Counted from the first letter of the stretch, positions 44,257-52,373 are shown. The stretch is DNA of 64,000 bases from Alistipes timonensis (GCA_023663385.1 JAMPHO010000001.1:226233-290232), one strand, 5' to 3'. Notes: generated from the sequence alone by a model not told the origin. Program-made: numbers and translations.

Positions 44257-44390
44257 GAACATCGGGGCGGAGTCCCCGATGGCGGAGAGATTACATCACC
44301 TTGGCAATTCGGCCATCCGTGACAGGCTAGGAGCGGTCTGTCGGTGACTGAAAGTGGTGGGACGGCTCTTCTCTCCTGTCGGGAGTTTTT
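44257..44390 (+). ncRNA. Candidate stand-alone structured RNA
   Basis: From a probable start at about 44257 the sequence folds extensively. ATCGGGG (44261-44267) pairs perfectly with CCCCGAT (44274-44280). GGAGAGA (44284-44290) pairs with TCTCTCC (44370-44376) and encloses TGGC/GCCA (44302-44314), GACAG (44321-44325) with CTGTC (44338-44342), and CATCAC (44294-44299) with GTGGTG (44354-44359). CTCC (44373-44376) can instead pair with GGAG (44382-44385) before TTTTT, a terminator. No + strand gene follows for 3 kb, so a free small RNA is likelier than a riboswitch. I cannot match it to SRP RNA, RNase P, tmRNA or a common riboswitch. Confidence 0.5.
44373..44390 (+). terminator. Short terminator at the end of the structured RNA
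   Basis: A 4-bp CTCC/GGAG stem with the loop TGTCG is followed by five T. It is weak on its own, and its left arm is shared with the closing stem of the RNA. Confidence 0.4.
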
Positions 44391-44696
44391 CCAGCCCGGC
44401 GAACAAACAACATATCTGCGTCCCGTCTTGCAGAATTAATTTATGTTTCACGGTCTTGGCGGCTATATGCTGCCGAAGCCGTTGGTTCTGTATATTAATT
44501 CTTCAAGAGCGATGTTGGATATTTTCCACTCTGACACATCATTCTATATTTTCGCACCTCCGAGGAGTTTTCCCGCGGAGGCTTTGACGCGTATACGCTC
44601 CGCAAGTAGCAAAACCTTTATTTACCAATATAATATCATTTTTTATCGCCGGTAATCGTTAGTGCTGTCAAACACTGATTATAAAGCGCTCAAATC

Positions 44697-44741
44697 AAAA
44701 CCCGCCAACAGCCGTATTTCACGCGGCGTTGGCGGGTTAGT
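44697..44741 (-). terminator. Terminator of the GH28-GH105 gene
   Basis: CCCGCCAAC (44701-44709) and GTTGGCGGG (44729-44737) form a perfect 9-bp stem, with AAAA at 44697-44700, which reads TTTT on the minus strand. It lies 32 nt beyond the stop codon at 44769. Confidence 0.8.
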
Positions 44742-44768
44742 TTGTAGTGTGTTATATTTGGCAGGGGC

Positions 44769-47294
44769 TTACTTGGCCGCTTCCATTTCGAGCGAGGCGA
44801 GGATGAAGGGACCCACGCCCTTGGCATCGTTGTCGCGTACGGGTTCGGAAATGTAGTATTCAAAGGAGCCGTTGCGGCGTTCGGAGGAGCCTCCGCCGAG
44901 ACCGGCCACTGCGCAGCATTTCGTCAGCGTGATGGTGCCGTCGGGGTTCGTCACCACGAAGTTGTCGAGAATGCCCTTGTAGGCGTTGAGGGCGGCGTCG
45001 CGGTAGTAGGGTTCGAGCAGTCCGAGGCGGGTGGCGCGGAGCAGGTTGTAGCAGAACATTGCCGAAGCGGTGGCTTCGAGGTAGTTGCCTTCGCAGTCGG
45101 GGGAGTCGAGCACCTGGTACCAGAGGCCGGTAGGCACGTCCTGGTATTTCAGCAGTCCGTCGGCAACGTTGTGGAGGAGCTTCACCAGCTCGGGACGTTT
45201 CTTATGGTCCTGGGGCATGGCTTCGAGCACGTCGACCAGGGCCCAGATGAACCAACCCTCGGCGCGACCCCAGGCGTGGGCCGAGCGGCCATCCTTTTTG
45301 TCGGCCCAGAACATTTTCTTAGACTCGTCCCAGGCGTGGCGGTAAAGGCCGGTGGCGGGGTCATAGGTGTGCTTGGCCACGGTGAGGAGCTGCTTGGCGA
45401 TGTCGTCGTAGGCTTTCTTCTGCTCCTTGCCGGTGAGAAATTCGTTGGCATACTCGGTATAGAAGGGGGTGCCCATGAAGAGGCCGTCGAGCCACATCTG
45501 GCGGGGGTAGATGCGCTTGTGCCAGAAGCCTCCGTCCTTGGTGCGGGGCTGGTTGAGCAGCTGGTTGTAGAGTTGTCGGGCGGCGTTAAGGTAGCGGTCC
45601 TCGCCTGTGAGGCGGTAAGCTTCGAGGAGGAGGGTGCCGTTCTTCACGTCATCGAGTTTGAAATCCTCGGGCTTGTAGCGACGTATGGTGCCGTCGGCCA
45701 GCACGCAGGAGTCCATATAGGAGAGGGCGTATGCCTTCACAGAGTCAGCGTCGTAGCGCTTGGCCACGTCGAAGAACGCGTCAAGCTCGGTGCCTACTGA
45801 GTATGACCAGTTGAGGCGCTTGGAGTGGTCGATCTGCCAGCTGATGGGGTTGCGACGCATTTCGGAAAGCGCCATTTTGAGCGATACGGGGAGGCTCTCG
45901 ATAGTCGGGTTACCGTTGATGGTGAGGTTTTCGAGGCGTATGTCGGCGGTTTTGCCGTTGATGGAGTTGGCGCCGGTTGTCACGCCGTCGAATCGGCAGT
46001 TTTTGACCTCGATGTTGTATACGTTGCAAACGTCCTCGAACGCGTCGATTTTGACGCCGTATTTGCTCTTTTTGCAGTTTACGTTTTCAAGGAACACGTT
46101 GCGCACGGTCGGGGCGAAGTCGCGGCGGCATGCCTCCTTCGACTCGTACACGAGGTTGATTTTCAGCACGGCCTCGCGGCACTGGCCTACTTCCACGTTG
46201 CGCACGAACACATTCTCGATGATGCCGCCGCGGCAGGAGTTGGTTTTGATGCGGATCACGCGGTCGAGGTCGGGGGAGTCCATGACACAGTTCTCAACGA
46301 ACAGGTTGCGGTAGCCGCCGGAAATCTCGCTGCCGATAACCACGCCTCCGTGGCCGTTCTTCATGCGGCAGTTGCGCACGATGATGTTCTGCGAGGGGAT
46401 GTTCCAGGTGCGTCCGTCGCGGTTGCGTCCGCTCTTGATGGCTATGCAGTCGTCGCCGGTGTCGAAGTAGCAGTTCTCGATGAGTACGTTGTTGCACGAC
46501 TCGGGGTCGCAGCCGTCGCCGTTGGGGCCGTCGTTCTGGATGTGAACCCCGCGCACGGTCAGGTTTTCGCAGAGCAGGGGATGGATTACCCAGAAGGGGG
46601 AGCGGAGAAGTGTTACATCCTCGATGAGCACGTTCTCGCACTTTACCGGGTTAACGAGCTGGGGACGCATGCCGTAACCGTCACCCATCTTGCGCTGGTC
46701 AACGGGGACTCCGGCCTCGTTCCACTCCATAAGTTTGGGGCGCCCTATGCGCTGCGATATTATGCCTTCCTCCCAGCCGAATTTCTTGGCGCCGCACATA
46801 CGCCACCAGTTTTCGTTCATGGCGCCGCCGTCGATGGTGCCTTTGCCGGAAATCGCTATGTTCTTCTGCTCATAGGCGTAGACCATCGGCTGGTAGTTCC
46901 AGCAGTCCATGCCCTCCCAGCGGGTGAGCACGAGGGGGTACTTGCTGAGGTCGTCGGTGAACAGGAGCGTCGCGCCCTCGCTGAGGTGGAGGTTCACGTT
47001 GCTCTTCAGGGTGATGGGGCCTGTGAGCCAGGTGCCTTCGGGAATGACCACGCGGCCGCCACCCTCGTTGGAGCAGCGCTCGATTACGCTGTTAATCAGG
47101 TCGGTGTAGAGGTAGCCCTCTTTCTTCGAGGGTTTGCCGTAGTCAAACAGTCGGTAGTCCTTGTCGCGGAATTCCGGGGCCTTGATGGCCTTCTCCACCT
47201 GCGGGTAGATGGTGGTCCACGCGGTGGCCGGGTCCTGTGCCGCGGCGGCGAGCGCGGCGATCAGGGCGGTTGCGGCGATTAATAGCTTTCGCAT
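44769..47294 (-). CDS. GH28-GH105 fusion: polygalacturonase plus unsaturated uronyl hydrolase
   Basis: The 841-residue secreted protein (signal peptide 1-19) joins two enzymes. Residues about 50-470 are a GH28 beta-helix: PNGDGCDPESC (about 258, NTDG-like motif), FDTGDDCIAIKSG (about 277, catalytic Asp pair), KNGHGGVVIGSE (about 311) and RVIRIKTN (about 340). Residues about 490-841 are a GH105 (alpha/alpha)6 barrel: ARQLYNQLLNQPRTKDGGFWHKRIYPRQMWLDGLFMGTPFYTEYA, AWGRAEGWFIWALVDVLEAMP. The first domain trims GalA ends and the second removes unsaturated GalA, so one protein handles both end types. It has its own promoter box (47349-47356) between two arms of an inverted repeat, and its own terminator. 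Confidence 0.9.
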   Translation of the reverse strand: MRKLLIAATALIAALAAAAQDPATAWTTIYPQVEKAIKAPEFRDKDYRLFDYGKPSKKEGYLYTDLINSVIERCSNEGGGRVVIPEGTWLTGPITLKSNVNLHLSEGATLLFTDDLSKYPLVLTRWEGMDCWNYQPMVYAYEQKNIAISGKGTIDGGAMNENWWRMCGAKKFGWEEGIISQRIGRPKLMEWNEAGVPVDQRKMGDGYGMRPQLVNPVKCENVLIEDVTLLRSPFWVIHPLLCENLTVRGVHIQNDGPNGDGCDPESCNNVLIENCYFDTGDDCIAIKSGRNRDGRTWNIPSQNIIVRNCRMKNGHGGVVIGSEISGGYRNLFVENCVMDSPDLDRVIRIKTNSCRGGIIENVFVRNVEVGQCREAVLKINLVYESKEACRRDFAPTVRNVFLENVNCKKSKYGVKIDAFEDVCNVYNIEVKNCRFDGVTTGANSINGKTADIRLENLTINGNPTIESLPVSLKMALSEMRRNPISWQIDHSKRLNWSYSVGTELDAFFDVAKRYDADSVKAYALSYMDSCVLADGTIRRYKPEDFKLDDVKNGTLLLEAYRLTGEDRYLNAARQLYNQLLNQPRTKDGGFWHKRIYPRQMWLDGLFMGTPFYTEYANEFLTGKEQKKAYDDIAKQLLTVAKHTYDPATGLYRHAWDESKKMFWADKKDGRSAHAWGRAEGWFIWALVDVLEAMPQDHKKRPELVKLLHNVADGLLKYQDVPTGLWYQVLDSPDCEGNYLEATASAMFCYNLLRATRLGLLEPYYRDAALNAYKGILDNFVVTNPDGTITLTKCCAVAGLGGGSSERRNGSFEYYISEPVRDNDAKGVGPFILASLEMEAAK

Positions 47295-47337
47295 TTTTTA
47301 CTCTGGTTTCAGATTAGGTTAGTTGAGTGAATATAGA

Positions 47338-47371
47338 TCGGTATGGCGCGAAGTTACGAAAAAGATACCGA
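47338..47371 (-). promoter_or_regulatory. GH28-GH105 promoter flanked by an inverted repeat
   Basis: The -7-like box TAACTTCG (47356 to 47349 on the minus strand) lies between TCGGTAT (47338-47344) and ATACCGA (47365-47371), a perfect 7-bp inverted repeat with 20 nt between the arms. This is a plausible operator for a dimeric regulator. Confidence 0.45.
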
Positions 47372-47407
47372 AATCGGCCACAGCGGGGCGCCCGATGCGG
47401 AGAAAAG

Positions 47408-47439
47408 TTTGCTTACTCCGATATTATTGGCTAATTTCG
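47408..47439 (+). promoter_or_regulatory. Promoter of the rhaBATD operon
   Basis: TTTG (47408-47411), exactly 20 nt, then TAATTTCG (47432-47439). The spacing matches the Bacteroidetes -33/-7 rule. The rhaB start is 39 nt further on. Confidence 0.7.
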
Positions 47440-47478
47440 CGGTACGCAAGACAACAAACACCGACCAACTTCTGATCC

Positions 47479-48960
47479 ATGAATTATCCTGCCTATTTTG
47501 TCGCCTTTGACCTGGGCGCTACCAGCGGCCGCACGATTCTCGCCGAATTGCACGCCGACGGCAAACTGACTACCGAGGAAATCAACCGTTTTCCCAACGC
47601 CATTATAAATGTCAACGGCTCCTCCCACTGGAATATCTACTCACTTTTCGAACATATAAAGGACGGCCTGCGCAAGGTTGCCCAAAGGGGCATCAAGCCC
47701 GTGTCAGTGGCCGTCGACACCTGGGGCGTCGACATCGCCTGCGTGGCGGCCGACGGTTCGTTGCTCGGCCTCCCCGTGGCCTACCGCGACCAGCGTTTCT
47801 GCGACAGCAACACGGCCCGCTTCTTCGCCGAGGCGATGGATGCCGAGAAACTCTATTCCGTGACCGGCATACAGGTTATTAACTTCAACACCGTGTTCCA
47901 GCTCAACGCGCTGAAGGATACTTCGGCCATGCGCCACGCCGACCGCATCGGGTTCGTGCCCGACGTCATATCGTATCTCCTTACCGGGGTGCTCGTTACG
48001 GAGTACACCATAGCCTCAACCGGGGCTATCGTTGACGCCCGCTCGCGCCGCCTCGCCCCCGAGATTATAGAGGCTGCCGGCGCCGACCCCTCGAAATTCG
48101 GCCCGCTGGTGGCTCCCGGAACACCGGTCGGCATGCTGCGCCCGGAAATATGCGCCGCTACAGGCATCGACGCTGTGCCCGTGATCGCCGTCGGTGGCCA
48201 CGACACTGCTTCGGCTGTGGCCGCCATCCCCGCCAAGGGGAGCGGCTGGGCCTATCTCAGCAGCGGCACTTGGTCGCTGATGGGTATCGAGAGCGCCGAA
48301 CCTGTGATCAATGAGAAATCAGCAGCCTACAACATCACCAACGAGGGTGGCATCGAGGGCACCATCCGTGTGCTCAAGAACATCACCGGTATGTGGATTC
48401 TCGAAGAATGCCTCAAGTGCTGGAAGCGACAGGGTGTGGAATACACCTATCCCGAACTCGTGGCCATGGCGGCCGCGGCCGGGCCGTTCAAGTGCTTCAT
48501 CGACCCGGACGATCCCCGTTTCGTGGCTCCGGCCGATATGCCCGCCGCGATTGCCGACTTCTGCGCCGCCACAGGGCAGCAGGCTCCCGAGGGGCATGCC
48601 GAGATCGTGCGCTGCATTTTCGAAAGCCTGGCGCTCAAGTACCGCGCGGTGCTTGACCTCTTCCGCGAGGTTTCGGGCCAGCCTATCGAACTGCTCCATG
48701 TGATCGGTGGCGGTTCGCGCAACGCCCTGCTCAACCAGTTCACCGCTTCGGCCATCAATCTCCCCGTGATTGCCGGCCCTGTGGAGTGCACCGCTCTTGG
48801 CAACATACTTATGCAGGCCCGCGCCGCCGGATACGTCGACTCGCTCGACTCGCTCCGCGAAATCGTAGCTCGGAATGTAGAGACAACCCGCTTCGACCCC
48901 GTGGATCCCGAACTCTGGGACGAGCCCGCCCGACGTTTCAACGCCCTCAAGCCCGCGTGA
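47479..48960 (+). CDS. rhaB: L-rhamnulokinase
   Basis: The 493-residue FGGY-family kinase phosphorylates L-rhamnulose to L-rhamnulose 1-phosphate. The N-terminal phosphate-binding loop is AFDLGATSGRTI (about 9-20). VAVDTWGVDIACV (about 76-88) and VPVIAVGGHDTASAVAAIP (about 233-251) are family blocks. YLSSGTWSLMG (about 257-267) and LLHVIGGGSRNALLNQFTASAINLPVIAGPVECTALGNILMQA (about 404-446) form the ATP-binding second half. The length is typical. First gene of the rhamnose operon; rhaA follows after 49 nt. Confidence 0.96.
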   Translation: MNYPAYFVAFDLGATSGRTILAELHADGKLTTEEINRFPNAIINVNGSSHWNIYSLFEHIKDGLRKVAQRGIKPVSVAVDTWGVDIACVAADGSLLGLPVAYRDQRFCDSNTARFFAEAMDAEKLYSVTGIQVINFNTVFQLNALKDTSAMRHADRIGFVPDVISYLLTGVLVTEYTIASTGAIVDARSRRLAPEIIEAAGADPSKFGPLVAPGTPVGMLRPEICAATGIDAVPVIAVGGHDTASAVAAIPAKGSGWAYLSSGTWSLMGIESAEPVINEKSAAYNITNEGGIEGTIRVLKNITGMWILEECLKCWKRQGVEYTYPELVAMAAAAGPFKCFIDPDDPRFVAPADMPAAIADFCAATGQQAPEGHAEIVRCIFESLALKYRAVLDLFREVSGQPIELLHVIGGGSRNALLNQFTASAINLPVIAGPVECTALGNILMQARAAGYVDSLDSLREIVARNVETTRFDPVDPELWDEPARRFNALKPA

Positions 48961-49009
48961 GGCTCCAAAATGACTAATTATTTACTACCCTAATACCTAT
49001 TATTTCACC

Positions 49010-50263
49010 ATGACTAAGGAATCTATTACCAAGGCTTACGAAATTGCCAAAGAACGCTACGCCGCTATCGGCGTCGACACAGATAAAGTGCTCAAGCAGA
49101 TGCAGGACTTCCACCTGAGCATGCACTGCTGGCAGGCCGACGACGTTGCCGGTTTCGAGAACCAGGGTGGCTCGCTCACCGGCGGCATCCAGGTTAACGG
49201 CAACTATCCCGGCAAGGCTCGCAATATCGACGAGCTCCGCGCCGACGTGCTCTACGCCATGAGCCTCATCCCCGGCAAGCACCGCCTCAACCTCCACGAA
49301 ATCTACGGCGACTTCGGCGACAAGTTCGTCGACCGCGACCAGTGCTCCGTCGAGCACTTCCAGAGCTGGATCGACTGGGGTCTGGCCAACGACATCAAGC
49401 TCGACTTCAACTCGACCTCCTTCTCGCACCCCAAGAGTGGCGACCTCAGCCTCTCCAACCCCGACAAGGGTATCCGCGACTTCTGGATCGAGCACTCGAA
49501 GCGCTGCCGCGCCATCTCGCAGGCTATCGGCGAGGCCCAGCATGACCCCTGTATCATGAACACCTGGGTTCACGACGGCTCGAAGGACATCACCGTGAAC
49601 CGTCTGATGTACCGCGAGTACCTCAAGGACTCGCTCGACCAGATTTTCGAGCACAAGTACGACTGGATGAAGGACTGCGTTGAGTCGAAGGTGTTCGGTA
49701 TCGGTTTGGAAAGCTACACCGTGGGCTCTAACGACTTCTACACCTCCTACGCCGCCAAGAACGATATGATGATCACGCTCGACACCGGCCACTTCCACCC
49801 GACCGAGAGCGTGGCCGACAAGGTTTCGGCAATGCTGCTGTTCGTGCCCGAGCTGATGCTCCATGTGAGCCGCCCCATCCGCTGGGACTCCGACCATGTT
49901 ACCATCATGGACGACCCCACCATGGACCTCTTCAGCGAAATCGTTCGCGCCGGCGCCCTCAACCGCGTTCACTACGGTCTTGACTACTTCGATGGCACCC
50001 TCAACCGTATCGGCGCTTATGTGATCGGTTCGCGCGCCGCCCAGAAGTGCATGCTCCGCGCCCTTCTCGAACCCACCGACACTCTCCGTCAGTACGAGCT
50101 GGCCGACAAGAAGTTCCAGCGCCTCGCCCTGCTTGAGGAGTGCAAGAACCTCCCCTGGAACGCCGTTTACGATATGTTCTGCCTGATGAACAACGTGCCC
50201 GTAGGCGAGTCGTTCATCGCCGAGGTGGAAAAGTACGAGCGCGACGTAACCTCCAAGCGTTAA
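49010..50263 (+). CDS. rhaA: L-rhamnose isomerase
   Basis: The 417-residue metal-dependent TIM-barrel enzyme converts L-rhamnose to L-rhamnulose. Recognisable family blocks are FHLSMHCWQADDVAGFEN (about 31-48), PGKHRLNLHEIYGD (about 88-101), DFNSTSFSHPKSGDLSLSNPD (about 127-147), the NTWVHDGSKD metal/substrate motif (about 184-193) and LDTGHFHPTE (about 258-267). Its start context (tatttcaccATG) and short gap after rhaB place it second in the operon. Confidence 0.97.
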   Translation: MTKESITKAYEIAKERYAAIGVDTDKVLKQMQDFHLSMHCWQADDVAGFENQGGSLTGGIQVNGNYPGKARNIDELRADVLYAMSLIPGKHRLNLHEIYGDFGDKFVDRDQCSVEHFQSWIDWGLANDIKLDFNSTSFSHPKSGDLSLSNPDKGIRDFWIEHSKRCRAISQAIGEAQHDPCIMNTWVHDGSKDITVNRLMYREYLKDSLDQIFEHKYDWMKDCVESKVFGIGLESYTVGSNDFYTSYAAKNDMMITLDTGHFHPTESVADKVSAMLLFVPELMLHVSRPIRWDSDHVTIMDDPTMDLFSEIVRAGALNRVHYGLDYFDGTLNRIGAYVIGSRAAQKCMLRALLEPTDTLRQYELADKKFQRLALLEECKNLPWNAVYDMFCLMNNVPVGESFIAEVEKYERDVTSKR

Positions 50264-50285
50264 ACCGCGTATCTGAAAAGTACTG

Positions 50286-51320
50286 ATGGAAATTCTCATT
50301 GGTCTGATCATCATAGCCGTCGGCGCGTTCTGCCAGTCGAGCTGCTACGTCCCCATCAACAAGATTAAGGATTGGAGCTGGGAGTCGTACTGGATCGTGC
50401 AGGGCGTGTTCGCCTGGCTCCTGTTCCCGCTGCTGGGCGCTCTCCTCGCCGTACCCGAGGGGAGGTCGCTCGGCGAGCTCCTCGCCGCGAGCGATCCGTT
50501 CAACGTTTGGATGACGATTCTCTTCGGCGCCCTCTGGGGCGTTGGCGGCCTCACTTTCGGCCTGTCGATGCGCTATCTCGGTGTCGCTCTCGGTCAGTCA
50601 ATCGCCCTGGGCACCTGCGCCGGTCTCGGCACAATTATGGGCCCCGTGCTGCTCAACATCTTCTTCCCTGAGCTCGACGCTCTCTCGTCGCTCACCTTCT
50701 CGGTGATTCTCGGAGTGGTTGTTACCCTGATCGGTATCGCCATCATCGGAGTGGCCGGGTCGATGAAGTCGGCATCCCTCTCGGAGGAGGAGAAGCGTGC
50801 GGCCGTTAAGGACTTCAATTTCCCCAAAGGGCTCGCGATCGCGCTGCTCGCCGGCTTTATGAGCGGATGCTTCAACGTGGGGCTTACTTTCGGCGCCGAC
50901 ATCAATTTCGGCGACCTCACCCCCGATATGTACAAGACCCTTCCGGCCACGTTCCTCGTGACGCTCGGCGGCTTCGTCACCAACGCCGTCTACTGCTTCT
51001 ACCAGAACAGCAAGAACCGCACCTGGGGCGACTATGGCAAGGGTGCCGTATGGGGCAACAACCTGCTCTTCTGCGCTCTCGCCGGCGCACTCTGGTACAG
51101 CCAGTTCTTCGGCCTGAGCCTCGGAAAGGGTTTCCTGACCGAATCGCCCACGCTGATGACCCTCTCGTTCTGCATCCTTATGGCGCTCAACGTGGTGTTC
51201 TCCAACGTGTGGGGCATCATTCTCCACGAATGGAAAGGGTGCTCGCGCAAGACCATCAACGTTCTCGTGGCCGGAATCATCGTGCTGGTGATTTCCTGCT
51301 TCCTACCTCAGCTTATTTAA
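50286..51320 (+). CDS. rhaT: L-rhamnose-proton symporter
   Basis: The 344-residue inner-membrane protein has about ten hydrophobic segments, starting with MEILIGLIIIAVGAFCQSSCYVPINKIKDWSWE, the classic RhaT N-terminus, then WGVGGLTFGLSMRYLGVALGQSIALGTCAGLGT (about 80-110). It imports free L-rhamnose with a proton. Its presence shows that rhamnose released in the periplasm by GH106 is taken up as the monosaccharide. It ends at a perfect 14-bp hairpin before rhaD. Confidence 0.96.
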   Translation: MEILIGLIIIAVGAFCQSSCYVPINKIKDWSWESYWIVQGVFAWLLFPLLGALLAVPEGRSLGELLAASDPFNVWMTILFGALWGVGGLTFGLSMRYLGVALGQSIALGTCAGLGTIMGPVLLNIFFPELDALSSLTFSVILGVVVTLIGIAIIGVAGSMKSASLSEEEKRAAVKDFNFPKGLAIALLAGFMSGCFNVGLTFGADINFGDLTPDMYKTLPATFLVTLGGFVTNAVYCFYQNSKNRTWGDYGKGAVWGNNLLFCALAGALWYSQFFGLSLGKGFLTESPTLMTLSFCILMALNVVFSNVWGIILHEWKGCSRKTINVLVAGIIVLVISCFLPQLI

Positions 51321-51351
51321 GTGATTGCCCGGGATCTTCCCGGGCAATCAC
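51321..51351. promoter_or_regulatory. Perfect 14-bp hairpin between rhaT and rhaD
   Basis: GTGATTGCCCGGGA (51321-51334) pairs over all 14 positions with TCCCGGGCAATCAC (51338-51351) around the loop TCT. It starts at the first base after the rhaT stop codon. No T-run follows (ACAATCG), so it is not a plain terminator. It probably stabilises or cuts the rhaBAT message, or attenuates rhaD. Confidence 0.75.
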
Positions 51352-51391
51352 ACAATCGATATTGTAAAACCAATCACATTATCACTTGATT

Positions 51392-52201
51392 ATGTCAATT
51401 CTCGACAACCGTCCCGGCCTCGCCAAGCAGGTCGGCGATGTGGCCGAAGTGGCCGGCTACCTCTGGCAAAAGGGGTGGGCCGAGCGTAACGGCGGCAACA
51501 TCACTGTTAACATAACCGAACACGTCGACGACGCGATCCGCGCCATGCCCGCCATCGGTCCCAAAACACCTATCGGCCTGACTCTTCCCAACCTCAAGGG
51601 GTGCTACTTCTACTGCAAGGGCACAAACCGCCGTATGCGTGACCTGGCCCGCTGGCCTATGCAGAACGGCTCAGTGATCCGCATCTGCGACGACTGCGCC
51701 CATTACGAGATTATCGCCGACGAGCCTGTGAAGCCCACTTCGGAGCTCCCCTCGCACCTAGCTGTTCACAACTATCTCATCGGAAAGGGTTCCAACTACA
51801 AGGCTTCGGTCCACACCCATCCCATCGAACTCGTTGCAATGAGCCACAACCCCGAGTTCCTCAAGAAGGATGTGCTCTCCAACATTCTCTGGAGCATGAT
51901 TCCCGAGACGAAGGCTTTCTGCCCCCGCGGCCTCGGCATCGTGCCCTATATGCTCCCCTCGTCAAATGAACTTGCCGACGCCACCATCAAGGCCATCGAC
52001 GACGACTACGACGTAGTGATGTGGGAGAAGCACGGCGTGTTCTCCGTAGCCGGCGACGTTCTCGAAGCGTTCGATATGATCGACGTGCTCACCAAGAGCG
52101 CCGTCATCTATATGGACGCCCGCTCCATGGGCTTCATCCCCGACGGCATGTCCGAAACCCAGATGAAGGAGATGACCGCCGCCTTCAACCTCCCCAAATA
52201 A
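51392..52201 (+). CDS. rhaD: Rhamnulose-1-phosphate aldolase
   Basis: The 269-residue class II (zinc) aldolase splits L-rhamnulose 1-phosphate into dihydroxyacetone phosphate and L-lactaldehyde. Start ATG 51392; an in-frame TTG at 51386 is less likely. The zinc motif SVHTHPIELVAMS is at about 138-150, the catalytic Glu region is near NGGNITVNIT (about 32-41), and YDVVMWEKHGVFSVAGDVLEAFDMID (about 207-232) carries the third zinc His. It is the last gene of the operon. No lactaldehyde reductase (fucO) follows. Confidence 0.96.
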   Translation: MSILDNRPGLAKQVGDVAEVAGYLWQKGWAERNGGNITVNITEHVDDAIRAMPAIGPKTPIGLTLPNLKGCYFYCKGTNRRMRDLARWPMQNGSVIRICDDCAHYEIIADEPVKPTSELPSHLAVHNYLIGKGSNYKASVHTHPIELVAMSHNPEFLKKDVLSNILWSMIPETKAFCPRGLGIVPYMLPSSNELADATIKAIDDDYDVVMWEKHGVFSVAGDVLEAFDMIDVLTKSAVIYMDARSMGFIPDGMSETQMKEMTAAFNLPK

Positions 52202-52248
52202 TCCTGAATATTACCCCCGCTGTTCATACAGACAGCACCCCATACCAC

Positions 52249-52290
52249 AGCAGGCCGCTCCCATCCGGGCAGCGGCCTGCTTGTTTATTT
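52249..52290 (+). terminator. Terminator of the rha operon
   Basis: AGCAGGCCGCT (52249-52259) pairs perfectly with AGCGGCCTGCT (52271-52281), followed by TGTTTATTT. Confidence 0.85.
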
Positions 52291-52373
52291 TGACCTTGGA
52301 GGTCAAATATGATATTTAACGATGTTGGGTTGTTTGGCGGGTACCGTGGTATAATCCGCTGACTTGAAGTGGG

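Larger units (their letters stand above)
44122..44768. other. 647-bp intergenic region with a candidate structured RNA
   Basis: The gap holds the promoter and structured RNA at 44243-44390, a hairpin CCTCCG/CGGAGG near 44556-44581, and the terminator of the minus-strand GH28-GH105 gene (44697-44741). The short open frame at 44443-44655 has no protein-like composition. The region is AT-richer than its flanks after 44400. Confidence 0.6.

Noticed and set aside
44257..44390. SRP RNA, RNase P RNA, tmRNA, cobalamin, TPP, SAM or FMN riboswitch
   Set aside because: The GGAA-loop/AGCAG elements of SRP, the GGAAAGUCC element of RNase P, the tRNA-like ends of tmRNA and the conserved boxes of these riboswitches are all missing. 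6S RNA cannot be excluded by eye.
44443..44655. Short open frame after the structured RNA
   Set aside because: The composition is not protein-like and there is no promoter or homology that I can recognise.
52289..52307. Perfect TTTGACCT/AGGTCAAA palindrome after the rha terminator
   Set aside because: It lies between two convergent operons with no promoter next to it; probably part of a 3' end, too little to call an operator.
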